A stretch of 38,410 nucleotides of DNA from Bacteroidaceae bacterium (GTDB lineage Bacteria > Bacteroidota > Bacteroidia > Bacteroidales > Bacteroidaceae), in assembly GCA_024401185.1 (NCBI GenBank), contig JAKSLO010000012.1, positions 1 through 38,410 on the forward strand. Reading direction: 5' to 3'. Both the position numbers and the translations under genes were made by a program. Of the stretch, positions 15,504 to 23,117 are shown one piece after another. The notes under the pieces are model-generated. The model was not told where the DNA came from. It worked only from the letters and a program-made list of their open reading frames with translations, and did no database searches. Each line of letters begins with the position of its first letter. The first letter of the stretch is position 1.

Positions 15504-16325
15504 ATGAAACTTAAAGGTAAAATGTTGGATGTAATCGTCATGGCAAGTGCTATGATGGCTCTGCTCCCCACCAAGGCATCGGCAGAGATTGAAAATTTGA
15601 AAAACCTTACTATCACTGATGCAACCGCCTACGAAAACGTCGTAGACAGCAAAGTAGAGAAATTCACCTATCGCCGTTCAATCAACGCTAACGAGTGGAG
15701 TTCATGGTTCACCCCCTTCTCTATCGACGTCAACATACTTACCAAAAATGATATTGAGGTATCTGCCATCGAGAATATCCGCAACTACGACGATGACGAG
15801 GATGGAGAAATCGATCGTACCGTGCTTGAGGTCATCAAGGTTAACGGTGGAAACCTCAACGCCAACACACCTTATATTATATACTCCAGCAAGACTGCTA
15901 TGGTGGAGATTGAACTCGAAAACGTAGATTTGAAGTCGGCTGACAATACCAACGACGTAGTCATTGAGTCTGCCACAACAACCTATACTTTCCGCGGCAC
16001 ATACAGCACTATGTATCCCGAAGATACAAAATACATCGTCTCAGAGAATGCCATCACAGAGGCAAGAAAGATTCAGCCCCAGCGTTGGTACATGGAGGTG
16101 GAGGGCAGAGAGAATCCCTACATCGAAACTCCTGCTGCCATGGTTCGTGAGTTCTCGCTCCAGCTTGTAGGTGAGGAGAACCTTGAGACCGGCATCCGCA
16201 CCATCTATCCCCAGTCTCAGCAGAAGACAGTCAGCGCTAATGGCATCTTCGACCTGAGCGGACGCAAAATGAACACAACCCAGAAGGGCATCAACATTAT
16301 CAACGGAAGAAAGGTTCTTAAGTAA
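15504..16325 (+). CDS. Secreted protein consisting of the shared Asp-loop module and C-terminal tail
   Basis: 273 residues. The signal peptide MKLKGKMLDVIVMASAMMAL continues to KASA near residue 28. From about residue 50 to 225 the protein is one module, YRRSINANEWSSWFTPF ... NYDDDEDGEIDRTVLEV ... NTPYIIY ... FRGTYS ... RWYME. It matches the C-terminal parts of the proteins at 474 and 16390. The Asp-rich segment (DDDEDGEID) looks like a D-x-D-x-D-G-x-x-D calcium loop. The last 45 residues are the tail (ETGIRTIYP ... GIFDLSGRKM ... KGINIINGRKVLK). This is the minimal member of the group: export signal, module, tail. It is first in a probable operon with 16390 (64-nt gap). Function unknown; surface or secreted location is inferred. 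Confidence 0.75.
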   Translation: MKLKGKMLDVIVMASAMMALLPTKASAEIENLKNLTITDATAYENVVDSKVEKFTYRRSINANEWSSWFTPFSIDVNILTKNDIEVSAIENIRNYDDDEDGEIDRTVLEVIKVNGGNLNANTPYIIYSSKTAMVEIELENVDLKSADNTNDVVIESATTTYTFRGTYSTMYPEDTKYIVSENAITEARKIQPQRWYMEVEGRENPYIETPAAMVREFSLQLVGEENLETGIRTIYPQSQQKTVSANGIFDLSGRKMNTTQKGINIINGRKVLK

Positions 16326-16389
16326 TCAAAATCTTCAAAATAGGTATTAGGTAAGAAACATTAAATAAGGAAACAAGATTATTACGATT

Positions 16390-18636
16390 ATGAACAACAT
16401 ACATTTTTCAGTTAAAAATCTAATGGCAGTCATCCTGATGATGATTGCAATAGCAATGCCTCAGAACGCTTCGGCAGCATGTAGTCATACTGCCACAGCA
16501 GAAAACGCAACATACGATTGGGCTGGTTCAAATGTAAAAGTAGGTAAGTGCGTAGCTAAGCTTTATTGCAGCAAGTGCAAGGCTCTGCTCGAAACCGTAA
16601 CGCTCACCGTAAGTTCAAAGTCATACATTGAACCTACCTGTGAAACAGAGGATGAGCAGATCTGGAAGGCAACCGGTAAGAGTACAAAATACCCCAGCAT
16701 CACCTATTATTCTGAGAGTACTACATATACTTGGGGAAAGAAAGGTCATGGTACAAAAGGTTACAACGCTGTGTACAGCTGGACCGGCAACTATATGGAT
16801 GCCCATTGCTTTATGCAATTGACCTGCCTTGACTGCCGTCAAATGGTGTGCAACATAGCCGCAAACACAGTTGAGAAGGATCCAAATGGTCACAAAGAGC
16901 CTACATGTACACTCGAAGGCAAAGAAACATGGGTTGCAACATTTGATATTGACATGAAGGGTTATGTTACATATAAAAGTCAAAACTCCAAGGCCTTTGC
17001 AACTCCTTGTAACGGACACGGTAACACATTGAACTACACCCCTACCTATACTTGGTCCACCAACGCCAGCAACCCCACTTGTAAGCTGACGCTTATGTGT
17101 AACGATTGTCACAACAATGTGTTGGAAAATTATCCCATGACAGTCGTCGAGGCAGAGGCTTCACGCGTTGAGCCCGGTTGCGAGAAAGCAGGTCAAGCTG
17201 TGTATAACGCTAAGTACACATTCACTGAGAGAGTGTACGAAAGCAGAAGATACGCTGCTAAATCAGACAGAACCTATGAGTTGGCTGCATGTGGTCACGG
17301 ACACACAGAAGGTTATACTCCCACTTTCAGTTGGACAGGAAACGAGATTGAGCCTCTCTGTGACTTTACACTTAAGTGTAACGATTGTAGCAAGGTAGTG
17401 GTAAATGCACAAAAGGTGACTCCCGCATTGGTAGAGGGTAGCCGCGTTGAACCCACCTGTGAGGACTTAGGTTCTATTGATTTCAGCGTAACTGGAAACT
17501 ATAGCACAACCAAGGACGCCTCTTTCAAGGAGACAAACAAGCACACATTCAGCATCAGACGTAAGGGACATGGCTTGAAGGGTTACAAGGCTGACTATAC
17601 ATGGGCAGAGAACTATGAGGATCGTGCTTGCTCACTCACAGTAGTTTGCTTGGCTTGTAACAAGAAGGTCATCGACAATAAGTCACTCGAACTCGTTGAG
17701 GATGAGGAAGAGCATGTAGACGCTACCTGCGAGGAGGACGGTCACGCTAAGTTCAGCGTAAGCGGCGAGTTCATCGAACCTGGGTTCAGCAGAGCTAAAT
17801 ATAGTGGTACAAGCAGCAAGGAGTATGTAATCCTCGCATTTGGTCACGATATCGACGAGAACAGCCAGTGCACACATTGTGGTACCTCATTCAAGGATCC
17901 TGAAATCTTTGAGTTGAACGAGGATGAGGTTTACGAAGCAGTAGCTTCACACGTAGTAGATGGCATGATTTACAACCGCAGCTTCAATGGTGGCATCTGG
18001 AACACTTGGTACGTTCCCTTCGAGACTTCGGTTGAGAAACTGGCTGAGAGCTATGTCAAGGCTGCCTACATTGAGAGCGTTCACAACTATGACGATGACA
18101 AGGATGGCACTTACGATCGCACCGTGCTCAACGTTATGACTCTCAGCAATGGTAACATCCATGCCGGTACTCCCTACCTGGTAATGGCTGATTGCAACCT
18201 CGACAAGATTGAGTTGGGTAAAACCACAATGGCTGCAGCAGATGACGTTAAGAACATTCGCATGAAGTCAGCTTCTCACACCTTCGACATCATTGGTTCT
18301 TACTGTGGTATTGATGCCAGCGAGATGACAGCAAATACAAACTTCACATTGGACGAGGAGGGTATGATGAACGTAGCCGAGGACGCGCTTGCACCCTATC
18401 GCTGGGCAATCAAGCAAACCAACGGTCAGATTATCGCTGACGAGGCAAACAACGTGAAGGCTCTGCAGATTCTTGTTATCGGTGAAGAGGATCAGGAAAC
18501 CGGCATTCGCACCATCTATCCTGCAAATGAGCAGAAGACATACAACGCCAATGGCATCTTCGACCTCAACGGACGCAAGTTGGACGTTGCACGTAAGGGT
18601 GTGAACATCGTCAACGGCAAGAAGATTGTTAAGTAA
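16390..18636 (+). CDS. Secreted five-repeat cysteine-rich surface protein with Asp-loop module
   Basis: 748 residues. The signal peptide ends near MPQNASA (residue 29). Five repeats of about 91 residues (31-118, 119-207, 208-301, 302-392, 393-485) each read GHG..GY...Y.W......C.....C..C......V.....EPTCE..G. The cysteines are regular: C54-C60-C63-C84, C140-C146-C149-C173, C231-C237-C240-C264, C324-C330-C333-C357 and C414-C420-C423-C447, four per repeat. This could be a zinc site or two disulphides. Similar W-W/CxxC/ATCTEDG repeats are common in Firmicutes cell-surface proteins. A sixth CTHCG motif lies near 494. Residues about 525-705 are the shared Asp-loop module (YNRSFNGGIWNTWYVPF, NYDDDKDGTYDRT), and 705-748 the tail (GIFDLNGRKL ... 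NIVNGKKIVK). No lipobox. Likely an adhesin or surface-layer-like protein; ligand unknown. Confidence 0.82.
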   Translation: MNNIHFSVKNLMAVILMMIAIAMPQNASAACSHTATAENATYDWAGSNVKVGKCVAKLYCSKCKALLETVTLTVSSKSYIEPTCETEDEQIWKATGKSTKYPSITYYSESTTYTWGKKGHGTKGYNAVYSWTGNYMDAHCFMQLTCLDCRQMVCNIAANTVEKDPNGHKEPTCTLEGKETWVATFDIDMKGYVTYKSQNSKAFATPCNGHGNTLNYTPTYTWSTNASNPTCKLTLMCNDCHNNVLENYPMTVVEAEASRVEPGCEKAGQAVYNAKYTFTERVYESRRYAAKSDRTYELAACGHGHTEGYTPTFSWTGNEIEPLCDFTLKCNDCSKVVVNAQKVTPALVEGSRVEPTCEDLGSIDFSVTGNYSTTKDASFKETNKHTFSIRRKGHGLKGYKADYTWAENYEDRACSLTVVCLACNKKVIDNKSLELVEDEEEHVDATCEEDGHAKFSVSGEFIEPGFSRAKYSGTSSKEYVILAFGHDIDENSQCTHCGTSFKDPEIFELNEDEVYEAVASHVVDGMIYNRSFNGGIWNTWYVPFETSVEKLAESYVKAAYIESVHNYDDDKDGTYDRTVLNVMTLSNGNIHAGTPYLVMADCNLDKIELGKTTMAAADDVKNIRMKSASHTFDIIGSYCGIDASEMTANTNFTLDEEGMMNVAEDALAPYRWAIKQTNGQIIADEANNVKALQILVIGEEDQETGIRTIYPANEQKTYNANGIFDLNGRKLDVARKGVNIVNGKKIVK

Positions 18637-18700
18637 AGATAGACAAAGCTTTACAGATAGATTTTAAGGTATCAGGGAAATTAGAAGTGTAATATAAGAG

Positions 18701-18766
18701 AATAACTTGGCATAATTCGGGGCAAACAACAATGCCGGAAAAACAATTGTGCCAAGTTATTTTTAT
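18701..18766 (+). terminator. Strong stem-loop with T tract between 16390 and 18801 genes
   Basis: AATAACTTGGCATAATT (18701-18717) pairs with AATTGTGCCAAGTTATT (18745-18761) over 17 bp with a single T-G wobble. The loop contains a smaller GGCA/TGCC hairpin, and TTTTTATT follows. It ends only 35 nt before the next start codon, and no TAnnTTTG box is seen in between, so it may work as an attenuator instead of a full stop. Confidence 0.75.
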
Positions 18767-18800
18767 TACATATAGGTAACAACCTACAAAGAAAATAACT

Positions 18801-20723
18801 ATGAACAGAATTCAGAATTCAATTAAGGGTTGGTGGGCAGCCATGCTGCTCGTGGTAACCATGGTCATGCCTCAAAACGCAACGGCACAAACCAAAAAGA
18901 TAGGCACAATAGATGAATTAAAAGCATTCATCGAAGCAGTTAACAACAACGTAAAAACCAATGAACAATTCAATGCACAACTTACAGCAGACATCGATGC
19001 TACTGAGTTGGGCAACGATGTTGTAATAGGCACTAAGGATAACCCCTATCAGGGTACTTTTGACGGAAAGAACTACACCATTACCGTCAACATCAACATG
19101 AGCGGTAATGACAATATCGGACTATTCGGTTATATAAGTAATAGCAGCATTGAAAACCTTGTTGTGAGTGGAGCTATTACTGGTAAGAGCAATGTAGGTG
19201 CTATTGTGGGTTACAGCAAGACAGATGCTGGCAAGGAGACTGTCATCAGAAACTGTGCTACCAATGCCACCATCAATGGTAGCACAAATGTAGGTGGCAT
19301 CATTGGTGAAATGACAGGTGTATTACCAGGTAACGTCAGCAGCGGTGCCAACGAAAAAGGACATGTGACAATAGACCGTTGTGCGTTCAGCGGCAACGTA
19401 GAAGGTACTTCGAGCACGGCAGGCATCGTGGGACGCATATTGGAGAAGAACACCACTACGGATGCTAATGTTACCATCTCCAACTGTCTGACTACTGGTA
19501 CCATTTCGAGCAAAAATGGTGGTAGCGCAGGCATTGTAGCAATCATCAACAGCTCAGAAGTTGGTACAGGCATAAATGCATTAGCTGCCATCAGTAGCTG
19601 TCTTAGCCTTTCAGAAACAGACTATGCCATTGCTTCCAACATAGCCTATGCTAACGTGGAGAACTGCTACTACGAACAGGAGAAGAGCAATGGTCTTTTT
19701 GGAAACAATGCATCCACAACAAAATGCGACACAAACAGCGGGGCTAAGTCAACTACCGAAATCACAAGCGGTGAGATTGCATATATCCTCAACAATGGTG
19801 TAACAGATGGTTCACAAGCTTGGTATCAAGCTATCGGTAGTGACAAAGCCCCATCATTAGTAGCATTTAAAGGTGGTACTGTCTTTGCAGAAGGTGAAGG
19901 CTTTGGTAACTTCTGCGACATGCATAGTGCAGATGACGACTCTACTTGTCCCGTGTGTGGTACTGAACTTGCCGCTATTGTAAAGACAACCGACAAAAAC
20001 TATGGTTTTGAAACTATTCAGGAAGCAGTAAACGCAGTTGTCAATACCACAGATGAAGGTATCATAACCTTGAAATTGTTAAGCGATGGTATAATACAGA
20101 ACACCATCAGCCTCACCAAAGGTGAGGTGGTAATTGACTTGAACGGATTCAACATCACCAATGAACAGCCCAGTCAGGATGCACTTTGCATTAACGGCGC
20201 ACAAGTTACTATCGTGGACAATTCTAAGGCCAAGAATGGTAAGTTAATCGCCGCATATGGTAATGCCATCACATTTACTGATGGAAAATTGACTATCAAT
20301 GAGGGCGAATTCAACACTAAAAAAGAAGGTTCATACGGATTGGAAATCTCTGCAACAGAGATTGATAACAACATTATCCTGCGTGGTGGTAACTACAGTA
20401 GCATTTACAACGCAGCAAACTGGAGTGATATCAATCTGGTTGGAAATGTACTTTATGACGCAAGCGAAAAATACCTCGTTAGCATAGATTTGGAAGAAAC
20501 TACAAACGAGATCGACCATAAGGTTTGCATTCTGTTGCCTTTCAATTATGGTGATGCCAATAACGATGAGAAATATACCATCTCAGACATTATCTTGCTG
20601 GTTAAGGCATTGCAGGCAGAGGAAGTTGTTTACGTGCATGCCTTGGATGCAAACCGCGATGGTAAGATCGACATGGATGACATTGAGGCAATGCGTGAAA
20701 ACGTACTGAACACCACATACTAA
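18801..20723 (+). CDS. Secreted GLUG-repeat / beta-helix protein with C-terminal dockerin-like domain
   Basis: 640 residues. The signal peptide ends MPQNATAQ (residue 30), echoing MPQNASA of the preceding protein. Residues about 85-270 hold GLUG-type repeats typical of right-handed helices (NIGLFGYISNSSIENLVVSG, SNVGAIVGYS, TNVGGIIGEMTG). A short Cys/His segment (CDMHSADDDSTCPVCGTELA, from about 372) leads into a second beta-helix (FETIQEAVNAV, GEVVIDLNGFNI, KLTINEGEFN), an arrangement familiar from Clostridia surface proteins. Residues about 583-640 are dockerin-like with two Ca loops, GDANNDEKYTISD and DANRDGKIDMDD. There is no DLSGR tail. Probable surface or secreted polysaccharide-associated protein; the dockerin-like part suggests docking to a cohesin-like partner such as those encoded at 26833-31511, but this is inference. 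Confidence 0.82.
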   Translation: MNRIQNSIKGWWAAMLLVVTMVMPQNATAQTKKIGTIDELKAFIEAVNNNVKTNEQFNAQLTADIDATELGNDVVIGTKDNPYQGTFDGKNYTITVNINMSGNDNIGLFGYISNSSIENLVVSGAITGKSNVGAIVGYSKTDAGKETVIRNCATNATINGSTNVGGIIGEMTGVLPGNVSSGANEKGHVTIDRCAFSGNVEGTSSTAGIVGRILEKNTTTDANVTISNCLTTGTISSKNGGSAGIVAIINSSEVGTGINALAAISSCLSLSETDYAIASNIAYANVENCYYEQEKSNGLFGNNASTTKCDTNSGAKSTTEITSGEIAYILNNGVTDGSQAWYQAIGSDKAPSLVAFKGGTVFAEGEGFGNFCDMHSADDDSTCPVCGTELAAIVKTTDKNYGFETIQEAVNAVVNTTDEGIITLKLLSDGIIQNTISLTKGEVVIDLNGFNITNEQPSQDALCINGAQVTIVDNSKAKNGKLIAAYGNAITFTDGKLTINEGEFNTKKEGSYGLEISATEIDNNIILRGGNYSSIYNAANWSDINLVGNVLYDASEKYLVSIDLEETTNEIDHKVCILLPFNYGDANNDEKYTISDIILLVKALQAEEVVYVHALDANRDGKIDMDDIEAMRENVLNTTY

Positions 20724-20803
20724 GCTTCGATGGAAAAGTAAATCCATAATCAATTACCCCAAAAGGTAGGATTTAATTAGAATCAAAAAAAATACACAAT
20801 AAA

Positions 20804-20840
20804 AGAGAGCGTGTCAGATGTGCTTACTGACACGCTCTCT
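20804..20840. terminator. Bidirectional terminator between convergent genes
   Basis: A 14-bp perfect stem, AGAGAGCGTGTCAG (20804-20817) and CTGACACGCTCTCT (20827-20840), with a 9-nt loop. It lies between the + gene ending at 20723 and the - gene ending at 20871. A-runs on the left give a T tract for the minus-strand transcript; the plus side is less T-rich. Confidence 0.8.
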
Positions 20841-20870
20841 CTGCATTTATCATGAACTACTGATTGCAAA

Positions 20871-21932
20871 TCAGGGTCTAACCATACCTATCTTAACGGG
20901 TATTCCGTCAGGGCTGTCAAAGGTACCGATGGCATACTGCTTACCATTCTGCTCCCAGAATGATGTGATACTGAGCGAACCTGCACCACTGGCAGTAATC
21001 TTTCCATTCTGCCACTTACCCATGAAGATGTCTTCTGACTCACCTTCTTCATTGATAACTTCGCCAGAAGAGAGGAAACGAGTGGTGTGACGCTTGATGC
21101 CAAACTTCAGATTGTCCTTAGTACCCGACACATTTACATTTGCAAAGCCATACGCCTTCACATCATATTTATTATTGGGATCCTGATAGAAAAGAGCTTT
21201 CCATGAACCCGAAATACTACCAAGGTCATTTAGCGCTTTCACATTCTTAGGCATACCACTCTTGGATGCTCCATTGATAAACCAACCCTGGAAATCTGAC
21301 TCTTTAGGAGTGTCCAGAGTGCTCAACGATGATGTGGAAGATTCTGCCACAGGTTCATTTTCCGCCACAGCATCAGTTTTAGAAATCTCCTTTACTTCTT
21401 CCTTTTGAGCGCTACTACCTTTCTCGGCATCCATTTGTTCCGTTTTGGGCGTATAAGTCAATTCTACGTCATCCGTCTTCTTATCAAAAACGAAAAGCCA
21501 TAAAGCTGCACCCACTCCTGCCAGAATCAATACTGACAGGATGATGATGAGCGGCAAGCGACTTGTCTTACGCGTATCACTCTCGAATGGTGACCGAAAC
21601 TCTTGTTGTGGCTGATTTACGATAGGAGGAATCGCTACTGGCTCTGGTGTGGGTTGTGGAGCTGGAGCTTCCACTACAGGCTCTGGTTGAGGCACAACAG
21701 GAGGAACTGCTACTGGCTCAGGTGTGGGTTGTGGAGCAGGTGCTTCTACTACAGGCTCTGGTTGAGGCACAACAGGAGGAACTGCCACTGGCTCAGGTGT
21801 GGGTTGTGGAGCTGGAGCTTCCACTACAGGTTCGGGCTGAGGTTGAGAAGGCATCACTACAGCTTGGCCACAGTTTCTGCAAAACTTGGCACCCAAAGGT
21901 ATTTCAGAACCACAAAACTTGCAAAAAGGCAT
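20871..21932 (-). CDS. Zinc-ribbon, proline-rich, single-TM membrane protein
   Basis: 353 residues. The N-terminal zinc ribbon has C4-x2-C7 and C18-x2-C21 (FCKFCGSEIPLGAKFCRNCG style). Residues 33-107 are three 25-residue repeats (PEPVVEAPAPQPTPEPVAVP type) encoded by a 75-bp tandem repeat. One membrane helix spans about 127-149 (LPLIIILSVLILAGVGAALW), followed by an acidic Ser/Glu-rich linker. The C-terminal domain (about 205-353) is beta-rich (FQGWFINGASKSG, GSWKALFYQDP, GKWQNGKITASGAGSLSI, YAIGTFDSPDGIPVKIG) and unknown to me. Expected topology: zinc ribbon and proline arm in the cytosol, C-terminal domain outside. Such zinc-ribbon membrane proteins are common but uncharacterised. Its promoter is at 22088-22119; it converges on the terminator at 20804. 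Confidence 0.78.
   Translation of the reverse strand: MPFCKFCGSEIPLGAKFCRNCGQAVVMPSQPQPEPVVEAPAPQPTPEPVAVPPVVPQPEPVVEAPAPQPTPEPVAVPPVVPQPEPVVEAPAPQPTPEPVAIPPIVNQPQQEFRSPFESDTRKTSRLPLIIILSVLILAGVGAALWLFVFDKKTDDVELTYTPKTEQMDAEKGSSAQKEEVKEISKTDAVAENEPVAESSTSSLSTLDTPKESDFQGWFINGASKSGMPKNVKALNDLGSISGSWKALFYQDPNNKYDVKAYGFANVNVSGTKDNLKFGIKRHTTRFLSSGEVINEEGESEDIFMGKWQNGKITASGAGSLSITSFWEQNGKQYAIGTFDSPDGIPVKIGMVRP
21612..21836 (-). repeat. 3 x 75 bp in-frame tandem repeat
   Basis: Three consecutive 75-bp units inside the zinc-ribbon gene encode 25-residue Pro/Glu/Val/Ala units. The units are nearly identical at DNA level; the third diverges at its end (AIPPIVNQ instead of AVPPVVPQ). Copy-number change would keep the frame and only alter the length of the proline-rich arm. 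Confidence 0.9.
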
Positions 21933-22087
21933 ATTTTTAAAGTTAGTTTAAAAGGTTAAAATGTTTTGATAGAACTCGAAGAAGCTACGACTAAGAGATG
22001 CTGTACCACTTTACAAAAAGCAAAGAAGAAACAACTATACAATCAATTTCTTTTGCATAAAAATGAAACTCTCACATCGTAACTTTT

Positions 22088-22119
22088 GCAAATATAGCAA
22101 TTTATTTTCAACCCACAAA
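22088..22119 (-). promoter_or_regulatory. Bacteroidales promoter of the zinc-ribbon gene
   Basis: On the minus strand TTTG (complement of 22116-22119), 19 nt, then TATATTTGC (complement of 22088-22096). Spacing is exact. It leaves a leader of about 150 nt before the start at 21932. Confidence 0.8.
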
Positions 22120-22538
22120 TATGTAATAGCACAAATTTAGCTATGTAACACAAATATTAGGCAATGATATACAATTTGGCACGAACTGATAATCGTCTTT
22201 GCGTTCAAAAAATGCATTCTGTGCATAATCGTATATCGTTCCCTAAATTAAAGGATAAGGGAGCCAAGTTTATTATTTCACCCTTACTAAGGGTTATTTG
22301 ATGGCTCTATATTCAGTCTATAATCCGTCTATATCGAGTGTGGGAGAATTTGGCGTGTCAGGGCATTTTGTTTTGTTTTAGTAGCGCTACCGTATTACTT
22401 ATACCGACGGAAAAATGTGCTGTCCCTTTACGGTTCACCTATATGTAGCTCAAAATGATTGCATGTATCACCGTCTAATCCCCACAATGAAAGTGAACAC
22501 ACACCCCTATATGCGTATTCTACTCGCCCATCTCACCC

Positions 22539-22569
22539 ATTTCACTAATTTCAATTATTTCAGTGAAAT
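22539..22569. repeat. Hairpin ATTTCACT/AGTGAAAT
   Basis: An 8-bp perfect stem, ATTTCACT (22539-22546) and AGTGAAAT (22562-22569), with a 15-nt loop. AATTTCAATTATTTCA at 22547-22562 recurs exactly at 22728-22743 inside the larger hairpin. Confidence 0.6.
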
Positions 22570-22600
22570 TTGGACACGCATAGTGGTGCGAATTGAGGTC

Positions 22601-22633
22601 TAATATTATATATAAATATTTATATATATATTA
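22601..22633. repeat. AT-only palindrome
   Basis: A 33-nt run made only of A and T that reads as an imperfect palindrome around position 22617 (TAATATTATATATAAAT / ATTTATATATATATTA, one-base offset). It would melt or extrude easily. Confidence 0.6.
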
Positions 22634-22686
22634 GAATTTCATTCTCACTTTCTCATCACCCCCCAATGTGCGTGCATCTTTTCGCG

Positions 22687-22743
22687 TGAAATTATTGAAA
22701 TTGTTGAAATGAGTTCGTCATTTCATAAATTTCAATTATTTCA
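22687..22743. repeat. 25-bp imperfect inverted repeat (TGAAATTATTG type)
   Basis: The left arm 22687-22711 pairs with the right arm 22719-22743 at 22 of 25 positions around a 7-nt loop AGTTCGT. Sequence units TTTCAATTATTTCA and TGAAATTATTGAAA recur here and at 22547, suggesting a small family of palindromic units. Confidence 0.7.
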
Positions 22744-22818
22744 ACCAAATATGAGCACACCTATCTACTTGCCAAACGTGAGCTTATACTAACTACATAG
22801 CCTATGCTACAGAGGTCA

Positions 22819-23048
22819 TTAAGTAATTATGAAATAATAAGTTCCGAAAGATTTGGTATGTATTTTTGAGATAGTTTGCGCTGTCTTGAAGGACGGCATT
22901 TTGCACGTCTGCAAAGCAGCGGGCTATGTGACTTTCTCCTACGGGACGAAAGCAGAAGGACAGGGCAAAAATAGTCAAAAAGACAAACAAAGCTGAAGGA
23001 AGCATCGTACTATGAACTTTAGGAAGTTATTTTTTTACCATTACTAAA
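22819..23048. mobile_element. Candidate 230-bp miniature element with terminal inverted repeats
   Basis: The outer 27 nt on each side (22819-22845 and 23022-23048) are inverted copies matching at 21 of 27 positions (TTAAGTAAT...AAGTTCC against GGAAGTT...ATTACTAAA). The interior has a different base mix from the AT-rich flanks. It encloses most of a 67-codon minus-strand frame (22802-23005) that starts with a hydrophobic stretch, MLPSALFVFLTIFALSFCF, and continues RPVGESHIARC. I cannot place that frame in a family. No transposase and no clear target duplication are seen. Alternative: a structured leader or terminator region before the gene at 23118. Confidence 0.35.
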
Positions 23049-23052
23049 TATC

Positions 23053-23083
23053 TTGCCGTTTGAAAAAATATCTGTATATTTGC
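23053..23083 (+). promoter_or_regulatory. Bacteroidales promoter, TTG-N19-TATATTTGC
   Basis: TTG (23053-23055), 19 nt, TATATTTGC (23075-23083), 34 nt before ATG 23118. Confidence 0.7.
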
Positions 23084-23117
23084 AGAAAGAAATAAGAACT
23101 AATAGATATTTATAGAT

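Larger units (their letters stand above)
21933..23117. other. 1.2 kb gene-poor stretch with promoters, palindromes and a candidate element
   Basis: Apart from the promoter at 22088-22119 (-), the palindromes at 22539-22743, the candidate element at 22819-23048 and the promoter at 23053-23083, I see no gene. A 62-codon plus-strand frame at 22415-22603 has no start context, no family signal and lies over palindromes, so I do not call it. Confidence 0.55.

Noticed and set aside
16390-16480. Lipoprotein signal (ASAAC) for the Cys-repeat protein
   Set aside because: The residue three before the Cys is Ser, not a hydrophobic lipobox residue, and a normal signal peptidase I site (ASA) is present one residue earlier.
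21612-21836. Tandem 75-bp repeat as a CRISPR or recombination site
   Set aside because: It is in frame within a gene and encodes a proline-rich linker with no spacers.
22415-22603. A 62-codon plus-strand frame in the gene desert
   Set aside because: It overlaps palindromes, has no promoter or conserved features, and a composition matching non-coding DNA.
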